Origin: Massilia sp. R2A-15
GTDB taxonomy: Bacteria; Pseudomonadota; Gammaproteobacteria; Burkholderiales; Burkholderiaceae_D
Direction of reading: 5' to 3'
Assembly (NCBI RefSeq): GCF_030704305.1
Contig: NZ_CP131935.1
Coordinates: forward strand, 1-64,000
DNA: 64,000 nt
The notes beneath the pieces were generated by a model, which was not told the origin of the DNA, made no database searches, and saw only the letters and a program-made list of their open reading frames with translations. Shown here piece after piece: positions 55,987-64,000 of the stretch; within the stretch, counting starts at the first letter, position 1; every line of letters starts with the position of its first letter. A program made the translations under genes and the position numbers.

Positions 55987-58746
55987 ATGACCACGTTTAT
56001 CCGCGCCGGCATTATTGCGGCGTCCCTCGCCATGTTGCCGCTGGCTTACGCCGCGGCGCCGGCTGCCGGCAAGGTCGACATCGCGATCCCCGACGTTCCC
56101 TACACCAAGTTTGTGCTGAAGAACGGCCTGACCCTGCTGGTGCATGAGGACCACAAGGCGCCGATCGTCGCCGTCAATACCTGGTATCACGTCGGCTCGA
56201 AAAACGAGAAGGTCGGCAAGACCGGCTTCGCCCACCTGTTCGAACACCTGATGTTCAGCGGCAGCGAGAACTTCAACAAGACCTATATCACCGCGATGGA
56301 GCGCATCGGCGCGACCAACCTGAACGGCACCACCAACCAGGACCGCACCAATTACTTCGAAAACGTGCCGACCTCGATGCTGGACTACGCGCTGTTCGCC
56401 GAGAGCGACCGCATGGGCCACCTGCTCGGCGTGCTCGACCAGAAGAAGCTGGACCTGCAGCGCGGCGTGGTGCAGAACGAGAAGCGCCAAGGCGAAAACC
56501 AGCCGTACGGCGTGGCGTACCAGCTGCTGACCGAGAACACCTATCCGGCCGGCCACCCGTATTCGTGGACCGTGATCGGTTCGATGAAGGACCTGGACGC
56601 GGCTTCGATGACCGACGTGCAGGAGTGGTTCAAGACCAACTACGGCCCGAACAACACGACCATCGTGCTGGCCGGCGACATCACGCCGGAAGCGGCGCGT
56701 CAGAAGGTTGAGAAATACTTCGGCGACATTCCGGCCGGCCCGCCGCTGGCCAAGCATGAGGCGTGGATCGCCAAGCGCACCGGCACCCACCGCACCATCG
56801 TGCAGGACCGCGTGCCTCAGGCGCGCCTGTACCGCGTGTGGAACGTGCCGGGCGCGCACACCGCGACCGAGCCGCTGCTTGACCTTGCGGCGCACATCCT
56901 GGGCGGCGGCAAGACCTCGCGCTTCTACAAGCGCCTGGTGTACAAGGACCAGCTGGCCACCGCGGCCATCGCCGAAGACGATTCGTCCGAGATCGCCGGT
57001 CAGTTCAGCCTGACCCTGACCGCGCGTCCCGGCGTCGACCTGCACAAGCTGGAAGTGGCGGCCGACGAAGAGCTGCGCAGCCTGATGAAGACCGGCCCGA
57101 CCGCGGCCGAGCTGGAGCTGGCCAAGACGGCGTCGCTGGCGCGCTACACCCGCATCGTCGAGCGCATCGGCGGCTTCGGCGGCAAGAGCGACCTGCTGGC
57201 CTCGTGCCAGACCTACACCGGCAATCCGGATTGCTACAAGGATTACCTGAAGGCGATCAAGGCGGCCACCCCGGCGCAGATCAAGCAGGCGATGAACGAA
57301 TGGCTCAGCGACGGCGACTTCCTGCTCGAGGTGCAGCCGTTCCCGACCACGCTGGCCACCACCGCCAAGCTGGACCGCAGCAAGGAGCCGGCGATGGGCA
57401 AGCCGGAGTCGCTGAACCTGCCGCCGATGCAGAAGGCGACGCTGTCGAACGGCCTGCAAGTGGTGCTGGCCGAGCGTCATACCGCGCCGGTGGTCAACTT
57501 CAACATGATGATCGACAGCGGCTACGCGTCCGATTCGGCCGAGCTGCCGGGCGTGGCCAGCCTGTCGATGCGCATGCTGGGCGAAGGAACCCCGACCCGC
57601 AGCTCGCTGAAGATCGGCGAAGAGTTCGAGGCGCTGGCAGCGAACTTCTCGTCCACCAGCAACCTCGACGGCGCCGCCGTGCGCATGGACGTGCTGAAGG
57701 CGACGATGCCCAAGGCGCTCGACGTGTACGCCGACATCATCCTGCATCCGGCGTTCGCGCAGAACGAGATCGACCGCCTGAAGAAGGACCAGCTCGCGGC
57801 GATCCAGCGCGAAAAGGTCAATCCGAACGCGATGGCGCTGCGCGTGATTCCTGGCCTGCTGTATGGCAAGGGCCATGCGTACTCGCTGCCGATGACCGGC
57901 ACCGGCACCGAAGCGGCGGTTGCGAAGATCAAGCGCGACGACCTGGTGGCGTACCACCACACCTGGTTCAAGCCGAACAACGCGACCCTGCTGGTGGTGG
58001 GCGACACCACGATGGCCGAGCTGACTCCGCTGCTGGAGAAGGCGTTTGCCGGCTGGAAGGCGGGCGACGTGCCGAAGAAGAACGTGGTCGAAGTGCAGCA
58101 GCCGGCCAAGACCGTGGTGTACCTGATGGACCGCCCGGGCGCGCTGCAGAGCGTGATCTACGGCGTGCAGCTGGCGCCGCCGCGCAACTCGCCGGACGCG
58201 GTGCAGCTGGGCGTGGTCAACAACATCTTCGGCGGCAGCTTCAGCTCGCGCATCAACATGAACCTGCGCGAAGACAAGCACTGGTCGTATGGCGTGCGTT
58301 CGCAGTTGCCGCCGGCGGTGGGCCAGCGGCTGTTCGTCAGCAGCTCGCCGGTGCAGACCGACAAGACGCGCGAAGCGTTGCATGAACTGGTGTCGGAGTA
58401 TGGCTACATCGCCGGCGCCAAGCCGATCACCGCGGCCGAGCTGCTCGATGCGCAGACCAACGAGACGCTCGGCTTGCCGGGTTCGTTCGAATCGGCCTCG
58501 CAGCTGAGCAATGCGTACTCGACCATCCTGCAGTACAAGCTGCCGGAAAACTACTACAACAACTTCACCGGCACGGTGATGGCGATGACGCCGGAGCAGG
58601 CCAACGCGCTGGCGGCTAAGTCGTTCATGCCGGGCAAGCTGGTGTGGGTGGTGGTCGGTGACATGAGCAAGGTCGAGCCGGGCATTCGCGAGCTGAAGCT
58701 GGGCGAAGTGCACAAGATCGACGCTGATGGGAACGAAATAAGGTAA
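55987..58746 (+). CDS. M16-family zinc metallopeptidase (pitrilysin-like), exported
   Basis: The protein has 919 residues. The signal peptide (AGIIAASLAMLPLAYAAAP) is followed by two M16 halves. The first carries the inverted zinc motif HLFEH at 83-87 and the downstream Glu region, so it is the active half. The second (from about 470; LSNGLQVVLAERHTAPVVNFN) lacks the HxxEH motif, as usual for M16B proteins. GGAGG lies 6 bp before ATG 55987. It is likely a periplasmic peptidase. A hairpin follows the stop. Confidence 0.95.
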   Translation: MTTFIRAGIIAASLAMLPLAYAAAPAAGKVDIAIPDVPYTKFVLKNGLTLLVHEDHKAPIVAVNTWYHVGSKNEKVGKTGFAHLFEHLMFSGSENFNKTYITAMERIGATNLNGTTNQDRTNYFENVPTSMLDYALFAESDRMGHLLGVLDQKKLDLQRGVVQNEKRQGENQPYGVAYQLLTENTYPAGHPYSWTVIGSMKDLDAASMTDVQEWFKTNYGPNNTTIVLAGDITPEAARQKVEKYFGDIPAGPPLAKHEAWIAKRTGTHRTIVQDRVPQARLYRVWNVPGAHTATEPLLDLAAHILGGGKTSRFYKRLVYKDQLATAAIAEDDSSEIAGQFSLTLTARPGVDLHKLEVAADEELRSLMKTGPTAAELELAKTASLARYTRIVERIGGFGGKSDLLASCQTYTGNPDCYKDYLKAIKAATPAQIKQAMNEWLSDGDFLLEVQPFPTTLATTAKLDRSKEPAMGKPESLNLPPMQKATLSNGLQVVLAERHTAPVVNFNMMIDSGYASDSAELPGVASLSMRMLGEGTPTRSSLKIGEEFEALAANFSSTSNLDGAAVRMDVLKATMPKALDVYADIILHPAFAQNEIDRLKKDQLAAIQREKVNPNAMALRVIPGLLYGKGHAYSLPMTGTGTEAAVAKIKRDDLVAYHHTWFKPNNATLLVVGDTTMAELTPLLEKAFAGWKAGDVPKKNVVEVQQPAKTVVYLMDRPGALQSVIYGVQLAPPRNSPDAVQLGVVNNIFGGSFSSRINMNLREDKHWSYGVRSQLPPAVGQRLFVSSSPVQTDKTREALHELVSEYGYIAGAKPITAAELLDAQTNETLGLPGSFESASQLSNAYSTILQYKLPENYYNNFTGTVMAMTPEQANALAAKSFMPGKLVWVVVGDMSKVEPGIRELKLGEVHKIDADGNEIR

Positions 58747-58766
58747 GCGTCCAAAGCTAAAGCACC

Positions 58767-58803
58767 GGGGTGGGCTCTCTAATTGCGGTTAGTAAGCCCA
58801 TCC
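58767..58803 (+). terminator. Possible hairpin terminator after the M16 peptidase
   Basis: GGGGTGGGCT and AGCCCATCC pair around CTAA/TTAG inner bases. No T-run follows, so it may end transcription only weakly. It marks the border to the lower-GC island. Confidence 0.35.
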
Positions 58804-58902
58804 TTCGACACTCCGGGGATAGTTTGTCGATTCGCTGTCGCATTTAGGACACTTCCCAATCAAAAAAGCAAGACCCAATCTACGAAACGTGAGGACACGA
58901 GA

Positions 58903-59559
58903 ATGTATGTAGCTATCTCCCAGGACGGGGCCGGTTGTTCAAATTACAATGACGGAGTTGATGGCTTTTATACAAATAAAGTTGAGTCTTGTATCGTCTA
59001 TATTTTTTATGGAACAGAGGGCTGGGGTCTCTTGCACGACACTGCTCAGTTATCGCTAGCTTCCATTGCGCAATTTGCAAAAGGCCTTGGGAAAATTAGG
59101 CGAATTTATTATGCGCTGAACGATGCAATAATCCGTGCCCCAGAAATTAAAAACCATGCCGAGCGGCGTCGAAAGATTGCGCGGATGATTTCGTATAAAG
59201 CCGATTTGGTGGCTGTAAGTATGCCGTTAGGCGAGCTCGTCTGTTTCCCCGATGAATCTATTCTCTCCTCCTTTAAAGATAGGGACGAAATTGCAAAAAT
59301 TCGCCAGATTGCGGTGTCGTGTCCGGTCTCGAAAGAGCGTGCGATGGTTAATATTTTAAACAATCTGTTCATCGCGAAAGACGCGCAGAATATTCCGGTC
59401 GATGTTCAATTTCGGTCGCGACAATTCCAGGCGTTGCCACAACTGCTGAGCTCTAAAGAACAAATGCTCGATCGATCGGAAAGGGAGTTGGCTAGAGGGG
59501 ATCCAGATTATGCAAATAATCTCAAAATCGCTATTAAAATGGGCGTAGTGGCGCCCTGA
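58903..59559 (+). CDS. Protein with CheD-like Cys/His arrangement (possible deamidase), in a low-GC island
   Basis: The protein has 218 residues and no signal peptide. Base composition is clearly lower in GC than the surrounding genes, with AT-ending codons, which suggests transfer. Near the N terminus Thr24, SC at 29-30 and His45 in ESCIVYIFYGTEGWGLLH resemble the GSC...H arrangement of CheD glutamine deamidases, where Thr lies 6 residues before the Cys and His about 17 after. A helix and strand follow (LASIAQFAKGLGKIRRIYYAL), as in that fold. The rest is unrecognised. The start is ATG 58903, after GAGG; the frame extends upstream without protein character. The match is a motif argument only. 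Confidence 0.7.
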   Translation: MYVAISQDGAGCSNYNDGVDGFYTNKVESCIVYIFYGTEGWGLLHDTAQLSLASIAQFAKGLGKIRRIYYALNDAIIRAPEIKNHAERRRKIARMISYKADLVAVSMPLGELVCFPDESILSSFKDRDEIAKIRQIAVSCPVSKERAMVNILNNLFIAKDAQNIPVDVQFRSRQFQALPQLLSSKEQMLDRSERELARGDPDYANNLKIAIKMGVVAP

Positions 59560-60054
59560 CGTAGATGAGTTCTTAATTTTCCGAAAACCGTTAATAGGGG
59601 CTCACAAGAGCAATGGGGTCATGCCTGCCATTCCGACAGGGCCTCTGTCATCTCAGGTGCTTCAACACTGCCAATTAGCGCCGACTGCGCAAGGCACATC
59701 GCGCAGATGGACCTATACGGGTGATACTGACCAGTCCGTGTCTGAATGGCAGACTTGACACCGTTGTTCGTTGGCTCATTCGCGTTGTGCCGGGATGGGG
59801 AAGCGAGGTTGACAAGCGCGGTGGATGGGCGCGGGGGGATGATCATTCAGCTATTCGCCGTTATTCCGGCATTTTGAATGTATAGGAATGTATAGCGACT
59901 CTAACCACGGAGCGGGTGGCGTTGGCCGTGATACGGCGGTTCTGTGGAAGTCATTAGGCCTGAGGGAAAGAACAAGTAAGGTGACGGGGTCCGCTATCGG
60001 CGCCTGCGCGGTCTAACGTTGAGCTCAACAAGAAAATTTATTTAAGGATGAAGT
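59560..60054. other. Gap of about 495 bp without a clear gene
   Basis: The first half has one minus-strand open frame of 75 codons (59619-59846, ending EAPEMTEALSEWQA) that I cannot recognise and do not call as a gene. The second half has a CTCTAAC motif at 59899 and GTTGAGC at 60018, possible ends of an attC-like site, and an AAGGA ribosome site for the next gene. No tRNA or IS is seen. Confidence 0.5.
59899..60024 (+). other. Possible attC-like site (weak)
   Basis: CTCTAAC at 59899-59905 and GTTGAGC at 60018-60024 could be the outer boxes; GTTGAGC fits the GTTRRRY core exactly, but the left box has C where R is expected. The length of 126 bp is within the known attC range. It lies just before the gene at 60055. 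Confidence 0.3.
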
Positions 60055-60378
60055 GTGATAAACCCGAATAGCTACAGCGGATGTTCCGAGTTCTACGAAG
60101 TCGCAAAGTCAGTCGTATTCTTCCAACAGTACGGTGGTGAAACCCGTCGATTCCGAATCGATGCACTCCTAGACCCGAAGAGCGGTCGCTTCAGCACTTC
60201 GGCATATATTGAAGAAGCGGTGAATCTTCAGCGTTCATATCCAGTGGCGAACGGAAAGTTTACGACAGCTCCGGACGATTTCCGTATTTGGGTTGTCTTC
60301 ACCAATCTTGGGTGGACCGATCGCGCTTCGGCCGAAGCAGCGATTGAGCAGGCGATGGCATTTCTTGGAAGCGCCTAA
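60055..60378 (+). CDS. Small protein of unknown function, 107 residues, cassette-like
   Basis: A GTG start is preceded by AAGGA 7 bp upstream. The protein is soluble: FYEVAKSVVFFQQYGGETRRFRIDALL, then TTAPDDFRIWVVFTNLGWTDRASAEAAIEQAMAFLGSA. I do not recognise it. The stop TAA lies inside a GCCTAAC box, which begins an attC-like spacer of 75 bp. Composition is lower in GC than the core genes. Confidence 0.65.
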   Translation: MINPNSYSGCSEFYEVAKSVVFFQQYGGETRRFRIDALLDPKSGRFSTSAYIEEAVNLQRSYPVANGKFTTAPDDFRIWVVFTNLGWTDRASAEAAIEQAMAFLGSA

Positions 60379-60447
60379 CTATGTCGACCCAACAATTGAC
60401 TTCGGTGGAAGGCGCTGGCGGGCCGCCGCCGAGCAGTGACGTTAGTT
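60373..60447 (+). other. attC-like site 1 (75 bp)
   Basis: It starts GCCTAAC, which fits RYYYAAC exactly, and contains the stop of the previous gene. It ends GTTAGTT, one base off GTTRRRY. The inner part is GC-rich with partial dyad symmetry (GGCGGGCCGCC). The next gene's ATG follows 16 bp later. Confidence 0.5.
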
Positions 60448-60463
60448 CTTTTTGGAGAGATCA

Positions 60464-60937
60464 ATGGATTTGAGTGTCAAGTGGCAAGCGCCTATCAATT
60501 TACTCGACGGCGACGGACAGAACCTCATCTATGTGGCTGAAGGGCTAGAAGATTGGCACGACTTGCCAGGCGTGTATATGTTTGCCAGAATTTTCGATAA
60601 CCAGGTGTGTCCTCTATACATCGGGAAAGCGGAGAAGCTCGGGGCGCGTGCATGGCAGCACTTCAGGTCCAACACCCGCCTGATGAACGGAATAAAGAAG
60701 GCCGCAAGTGGCAGGCGGGTACTGATCCTAGGGGAGTTCTCACCGAAACCTGGACAGAGTACAAAGAAGTGCATCGGTCTGATTGAAAAGGCGCTGATCG
60801 ATCACGCTCTTACCGAAGGGCATAGGCTCCTTAACGTGCAGGGTACGCGTACGCCTGCTCACCGCGTCAGCTTTTCCGGCTACCTGGGGGCTCGTCACAT
60901 TACAGGGAAAAGCCTTAGCTTCCGGGCAAAGGGCTAA
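60464..60937 (+). CDS. GIY-YIG nuclease-like protein
   Basis: The protein has 157 residues. The GIY-YIG signature is visible as LPGVYMFARI and PLYIGKAEKLGARAWQHF, with the later Glu in LIEKALIDHALTEGHRLLN, followed by the Asn in LLNVQG. These give the catalytic Tyr/Tyr/Arg/Glu set. No extra DNA-binding domain is seen. ATG 60464 is preceded by GGAGAG. It lies between two attC-like spacers. A stand-alone GIY-YIG in such a setting may be a defence or restriction-type nuclease (inference). Confidence 0.75.
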   Translation: MDLSVKWQAPINLLDGDGQNLIYVAEGLEDWHDLPGVYMFARIFDNQVCPLYIGKAEKLGARAWQHFRSNTRLMNGIKKAASGRRVLILGEFSPKPGQSTKKCIGLIEKALIDHALTEGHRLLNVQGTRTPAHRVSFSGYLGARHITGKSLSFRAKG

Positions 60938-61007
60938 GAACTCATTCAAGCCAGGCAGCAGCACGTCGCTTAATTCCAAAGGCTTCCGCTGACCAACCAC
61001 GTTAGAA
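60932..61007 (+). other. attC-like site 2 (76 bp)
   Basis: It starts GGCTAAG, containing the previous stop, and ends GTTAGAA. The left side CTAAGAACTCATTCAAGCC resembles the start of the aadA-type attC. The next gene's ATG follows 4 bp later. Its length matches attC-like site 1 almost exactly. Confidence 0.45.
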
Positions 61008-61011
61008 ATCC

Positions 61012-61704
61012 ATGGCTTCAAAGAAACTTCAAGCGTATCGAGGAGCACTGTCTGCCACGGAGATCGCCGCAGGAATAAACGCAGCCAACGCAAATGCTCT
61101 GCGTCTTGTGGAGGATGCCGAGGTGTTGCTGAATTCAGGCCGAGTTCCATCCGCTGCCTCTCTAGCTTCGCTTTCGATTGAAGAGGCGGGCAAGGTATCT
61201 ATTTTGAGGCAACTCTCAACAGCTACCTCAAAGGACGAAGTTGCGGCAGCCTGGAAAAGCTATCGCTCGCACACTCACAAGAATGCGCTTTGGATTCTGC
61301 CTGACCTCGCAGCTAGTGGGGCAAGAAAGCTTGATGATCTGCGGCCCCTCTTCGAAAAAGATGCGGAGCACCCCTTCGTTCTTGACCAAATTAAGCAACT
61401 TGGATTCTACACAGACTGCCTTGGCAATCAGCACTGGTCAATACCGTTGGAGGTGATCGACGAAGAGCTTGCTCGCAACCTAATCCAGACCGCCAAAACA
61501 CTCGTTGGGAAACGCGAAACTACCGTTCAAGAAATTGAATTGTGGGTTCAATTTGTAGGCGCTGCGCCGAGAGATGATCTCAGCGAAAGTCAGAACGCCC
61601 TAGTGAATTGGTATGCGGCGATGCAGGCTGCAGGCCTTCGCCCAAAGGGCGCCAACGAAATGGAGCGCTTTATCAACATAGGCGTATTGTTCCCAAGGGA
61701 GTGA
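61012..61704 (+). CDS. AbiV-family abortive-infection protein
   Basis: The protein has 230 residues. The family core reads AGINAANANALRLVEDAEVLLNSGRVPSAASLASLSIEEAGKVSIL, matching the AbiV pattern of NA..L..DA..LL..G....A..LA..SIEE.GK. The C-terminal half is helical. AbiV of Lactococcus stops phage protein synthesis after infection. It is the last gene of the cassette-like island and ends with a weak or missing attC. There is no partner in operon distance. Confidence 0.85.
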   Translation: MASKKLQAYRGALSATEIAAGINAANANALRLVEDAEVLLNSGRVPSAASLASLSIEEAGKVSILRQLSTATSKDEVAAAWKSYRSHTHKNALWILPDLAASGARKLDDLRPLFEKDAEHPFVLDQIKQLGFYTDCLGNQHWSIPLEVIDEELARNLIQTAKTLVGKRETTVQEIELWVQFVGAAPRDDLSESQNALVNWYAAMQAAGLRPKGANEMERFINIGVLFPRE

Positions 61705-61866
61705 TCTGGCCTTACACGAACAGTTTGCTCGAGTTTCGTCGATCGAGCCGCCCATCAACCATAATTTGAGCTCGGCCCTTCAGCGAGCCCCAAGGTCCGA
61801 TTTGGGATGCTGCCCGACATCTGACGCGTTTATGTCTGGTATCTGCTCAGCCTATGCTGTTCACTT

Positions 61867-63555
61867 CTAGCTGGTCTTTTTCTTCTTCGCCTTCTCGTAC
61901 TCCTGGAACTGCTCGATATGCTGCAGCCTGCGCAGCACCTTCGAATGCGGGTCGAGCGTCCATGTCGCCCCCGCCGGCAGCGCCACGCTGCCCTGTCCAT
62001 CCTTCATCTCGACGGTCTGGACCTTGCCGGCGATGCGCACGTCGACCGGCATCGGAAACGGCTTGTCGCCCTCCGTCTTCCAGCGCAGCGCGAGCTTGCC
62101 GTCGCTTGGGGTAGCCACCAGCTCCGGCAACTCCTTCTGGTACATGTACACGTCGAAGAACCAGTTCAGGTCGCGCCCGCTGGCCTGGTTGACGAAGCCG
62201 ATGAACTCGCGCGTGCTGCCGTAGCGCGGCGCATTCTTGCCCGGCGCCGGCGCATCGGTACCATACACCAGCTCGCGCACCGCGCGGAAGAACGCCTCGT
62301 CGCCCACCAGCCCGCGCAGCGTGTGCATCACCAGCGCGCCCTTGACGTAGATGTCCTGCCCCGGCCCGCCGCGTTTCTGGTCGTACACGTCTTCCTCGGC
62401 GCGCGGCTTGCCCGACACCATCGGCGCCTTGTTGGAGACGGTCGAGCGCATCTTCATCAGGGTGGAGAAAAATTCCTGGTCGCCGCGCAGGTACTGCATG
62501 TACAGCGGCTGCATGTAGCTGCCCAGGCCTTCGTGGATCCACATGTCGTCCCAGTTGGCGTTGGTCACCTGGTTGCCGAAGTACTCGTGGGCGAACTCGT
62601 GCTGCAGCAGTTCGTCGTAGCCGTACATGGTCTTGGCGTAGCCGTTGCCGTAGGCGTTGATGGTCTGGTGCTCCATGCCCAGGTGCGGCGTTTCGACCAC
62701 GCCCATCTTTTCGTCGCCGAACGGGTAGGGGCCGATGCTGCTCTCGAAAAAATCGAGCACCAGCGTGAATTCCTTCATCAGCTCCTTCGCCTTCGCTTCG
62801 CTGGTCGGCAGATACCAGAAGCGCAGCGGGATGGTATTGCCGAAGCGGCTGCGGTAGTCCTCCGACAGCAGCTTGTACGGGCCGACGTTCACCGAGATGC
62901 CGTAGGTGCTCGGGTTCTTCGCGCGCCAGTGGTACGTGCGCCAGCCGGCGGCTTCGTCCATGCCCATCGCCACGCCCGCGCCGGCCGCCACCAGCGGCGC
63001 CGGCACGGTGATGTGCTGATCGATCACGCGCGCCTTGCCCTGCGGATGATCGATGCAGGGCCAGAACAGGTCGCAGCCTTCGCCCTGCACGGCGCTGGCC
63101 ACCCACGGCTGGCCGTCCGGCGTGGTGGACCAGACGAAGCCGCCGTCCCACGGCGCCTTTTTCGCCACGTGCGGCGCGCCATGCCAGCGCACGCGCACGC
63201 CGAACTGCGCGCCGGCCGCGACCGGATGCGGCAGGGTGATCGCCAGGCGGCCGTCCGGATTGCTGTACGCGGCCGCCACTCCATCGACCGCGACCGCGTC
63301 GATGGTGAAGTTGTTGTCGAGGTCGAGCACGAAGCGCGACAGCGGCGCCGTCGCCATGAAGGTCAGGGTGGCGTCGCCGCGGATCGTGCGCGAGGACGGT
63401 TCGATGCGCAGCGCCAGGTCGGCCTTGTCGAACACGACGGCAAGCTGTTCGGGCGCGCGCTCGGCGCCGGAAGCGAGGGTGCGTTCGGTCAGTACCGGCG
63501 GACTGGCGCAGGCGGTCAACAACAGGCAGGCGCAAGCGATCAAAGTCTTTTTCAT
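61867..63555 (-). CDS. M1-family zinc aminopeptidase-like lipoprotein
   Basis: The protein has 562 residues. A lipoprotein signal ends LLTAC. The zinc motif HEFAH is at 319-323 with the second Glu at 342 (MWIHEGLGSY), and GMEHQ at 293-297 stands in the place of the GAMEN substrate loop. The ERAP1-like C-terminal domain of full-length M1 enzymes is absent; the chain ends at AKKKKTS. The start MKKTLIACACLLLTAC was chosen by the signal; the frame extends further upstream without support. It is divergent from a serine-hydrolase lipoprotein gene. Confidence 0.9.
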   Translation of the reverse strand: MKKTLIACACLLLTACASPPVLTERTLASGAERAPEQLAVVFDKADLALRIEPSSRTIRGDATLTFMATAPLSRFVLDLDNNFTIDAVAVDGVAAAYSNPDGRLAITLPHPVAAGAQFGVRVRWHGAPHVAKKAPWDGGFVWSTTPDGQPWVASAVQGEGCDLFWPCIDHPQGKARVIDQHITVPAPLVAAGAGVAMGMDEAAGWRTYHWRAKNPSTYGISVNVGPYKLLSEDYRSRFGNTIPLRFWYLPTSEAKAKELMKEFTLVLDFFESSIGPYPFGDEKMGVVETPHLGMEHQTINAYGNGYAKTMYGYDELLQHEFAHEYFGNQVTNANWDDMWIHEGLGSYMQPLYMQYLRGDQEFFSTLMKMRSTVSNKAPMVSGKPRAEEDVYDQKRGGPGQDIYVKGALVMHTLRGLVGDEAFFRAVRELVYGTDAPAPGKNAPRYGSTREFIGFVNQASGRDLNWFFDVYMYQKELPELVATPSDGKLALRWKTEGDKPFPMPVDVRIAGKVQTVEMKDGQGSVALPAGATWTLDPHSKVLRRLQHIEQFQEYEKAKKKKTS

Positions 63556-63637
63556 GGGAGGCGGGCAAGTGATGGGTTGCGGAAATTTACCACAGGTCTG
63601 ATACAGTATTGCGCTTGAAGAACTCAGGCTGTCCACG

Positions 63638-64000
63638 ATGACTGTATGTACGCACCTTGCCAAACGCGCGCTCATGATTGCTAGCGTATCGACCACCCTG
63701 CTGGCCGCCGGCTGCGCCCAGCTGCCCGGCGCGGCCGGCCCGCAACTCGACCATGCGCGCTTCGCCGAGATCGACCGCGCGATCGAGACGGTGATTTCCG
63801 ACAAGCGCATGCCGGGCGCGGTATTCCACCTCGAGCGCAACGGCGAGTCGTACGAGAAAGCGTACGGGTCGGTCAGCTACGATAGCAATGCGCCAAAAGT
63901 GCGCCCCGACACCATCTACGACGCCGCCTCACTGTCGAAGATCGTTGCGACCGCGCCGTCCATCCTGCTGCTGGCCGAGCAGGGCAAGATCGACCTCGAA
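63638..64000 (+). CDS. Serine hydrolase (class C beta-lactamase/esterase fold) lipoprotein, 5' part
   Basis: The window ends within this gene after 121 codons. A lipoprotein signal ends LLAAGC. The mature part has RFAEIDRAIETVISDKRMPGAVFHLERNGE and then DAASLSKIV, the SxxK motif of the beta-lactamase/EstB fold. Whether it acts on beta-lactams, esters or peptides cannot be told from this part. Confidence 0.85.
   Translation, partial: MTVCTHLAKRALMIASVSTTLLAAGCAQLPGAAGPQLDHARFAEIDRAIETVISDKRMPGAVFHLERNGESYEKAYGSVSYDSNAPKVRPDTIYDAASLSKIVATAPSILLLAEQGKIDLE

Noticed and set aside
55969..58713. Long minus-strand frame opposite the M16 peptidase, and similar ones opposite the SMC (23425-26109) and S9 (27904-29826) genes
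   Set aside because: They mirror the codon bias of well-supported genes and have no start context or domain.
59619..59846. 75-codon minus-strand frame in the island gap
   Set aside because: I cannot recognise it, it has no good ribosome site, and it is convergent with its neighbours. It may be a gene remnant, but I cannot support it.
58750..61850. Prophage remnant or genomic island inserted at a tRNA
   Set aside because: No phage structural gene, integrase, tRNA or att repeat is visible. The spacer pattern fits cassettes better.

Overview
The window reads as high-GC betaproteobacterial chromosome. The closest match I can argue for is Oxalobacteraceae (the Massilia/Duganella/Janthinobacterium group). 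The grounds are a PhaM-type polyhydroxyalkanoate granule protein, a TamA-TamB pair, queC, many c-di-GMP and two-component genes, and a very abundant 27-bp palindromic repeat. This placement is inference from gene content, not a database result. Most of the window is ordinary core and accessory chromosome. Three stretches stand out: the poly-HAMP kinase (1-6.7 kb), an IS481-type insertion beside an SMC-kleisin-KITE operon (19.7-26.3 kb), and a lower-GC stretch of small genes separated by attC-like spacers (58.8-61.8 kb).

Layout. 0-6.7 kb: the tail of an EAL-domain protein, then a 2205-residue cytosolic hybrid histidine kinase with twelve 92-residue HAMP-type repeats. 6.8-12.0 kb: enoyl-CoA hydratase, a secreted SnoaL-like protein, a GST divergent from an AraC regulator, a Ysc84-type protein and a TauE/SafE permease. 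12.1-16.8 kb: tag, an mnmC with a decayed methyltransferase half, and a histidine kinase/response-regulator-TPR pair. 17-19.7 kb: phaM and two DUF3108 proteins. 19.7-21.1 kb: an intact IS481-type element that split a copy of the 27-bp palindrome. 21.2-26.3 kb: kleisin-like, KITE-like and SMC-like genes in one operon with a strong terminator. 26.4-30.2 kb: two CcdC-like membrane proteins, an S9D peptidase and a 54-residue Pro/His-rich protein. 30.2-36.5 kb: tamA-tamB. 36.6-42.9 kb: queC, a GDSL lipoprotein, a metallophosphoesterase, small genes and a GAF histidine kinase. 43-50.7 kb: an HD-GYP response regulator, an Fpg/Nei glycosylase, a DUF3016 protein, an ECF sigma/anti-sigma operon, a thioesterase and a GSDH lipoprotein. 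50.8-58.7 kb: a MEDS-GGDEF-EAL protein, a three-gene envelope operon ending in a BamE-like lipoprotein, a luciferase-like monooxygenase and an M16 peptidase. 58.9-61.7 kb: the island, holding a CheD-like Cys/His protein, a small unknown, a GIY-YIG protein and an AbiV-type protein. 61.9-64 kb: an M1-type metallopeptidase lipoprotein and the start of a serine-hydrolase lipoprotein.

The strongest unexplained structure is the 27-bp palindrome (arms GGGGTCAGGTCC and GGACCTGACCCC around 3 bp). It occurs about 21 times. Most copies are intergenic, but pairs of copies also lie in frame inside three proteins: MnmC, the KITE subunit and a secreted protein. One copy was the insertion target of the IS. 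Several intrinsic-terminator hairpins look like decayed relatives of it. A second, unrelated family of hairpins of about 78-89 bp has four copies. The cassette-like 58.9-61.7 kb island is the best candidate for an undescribed defence or effector locus.
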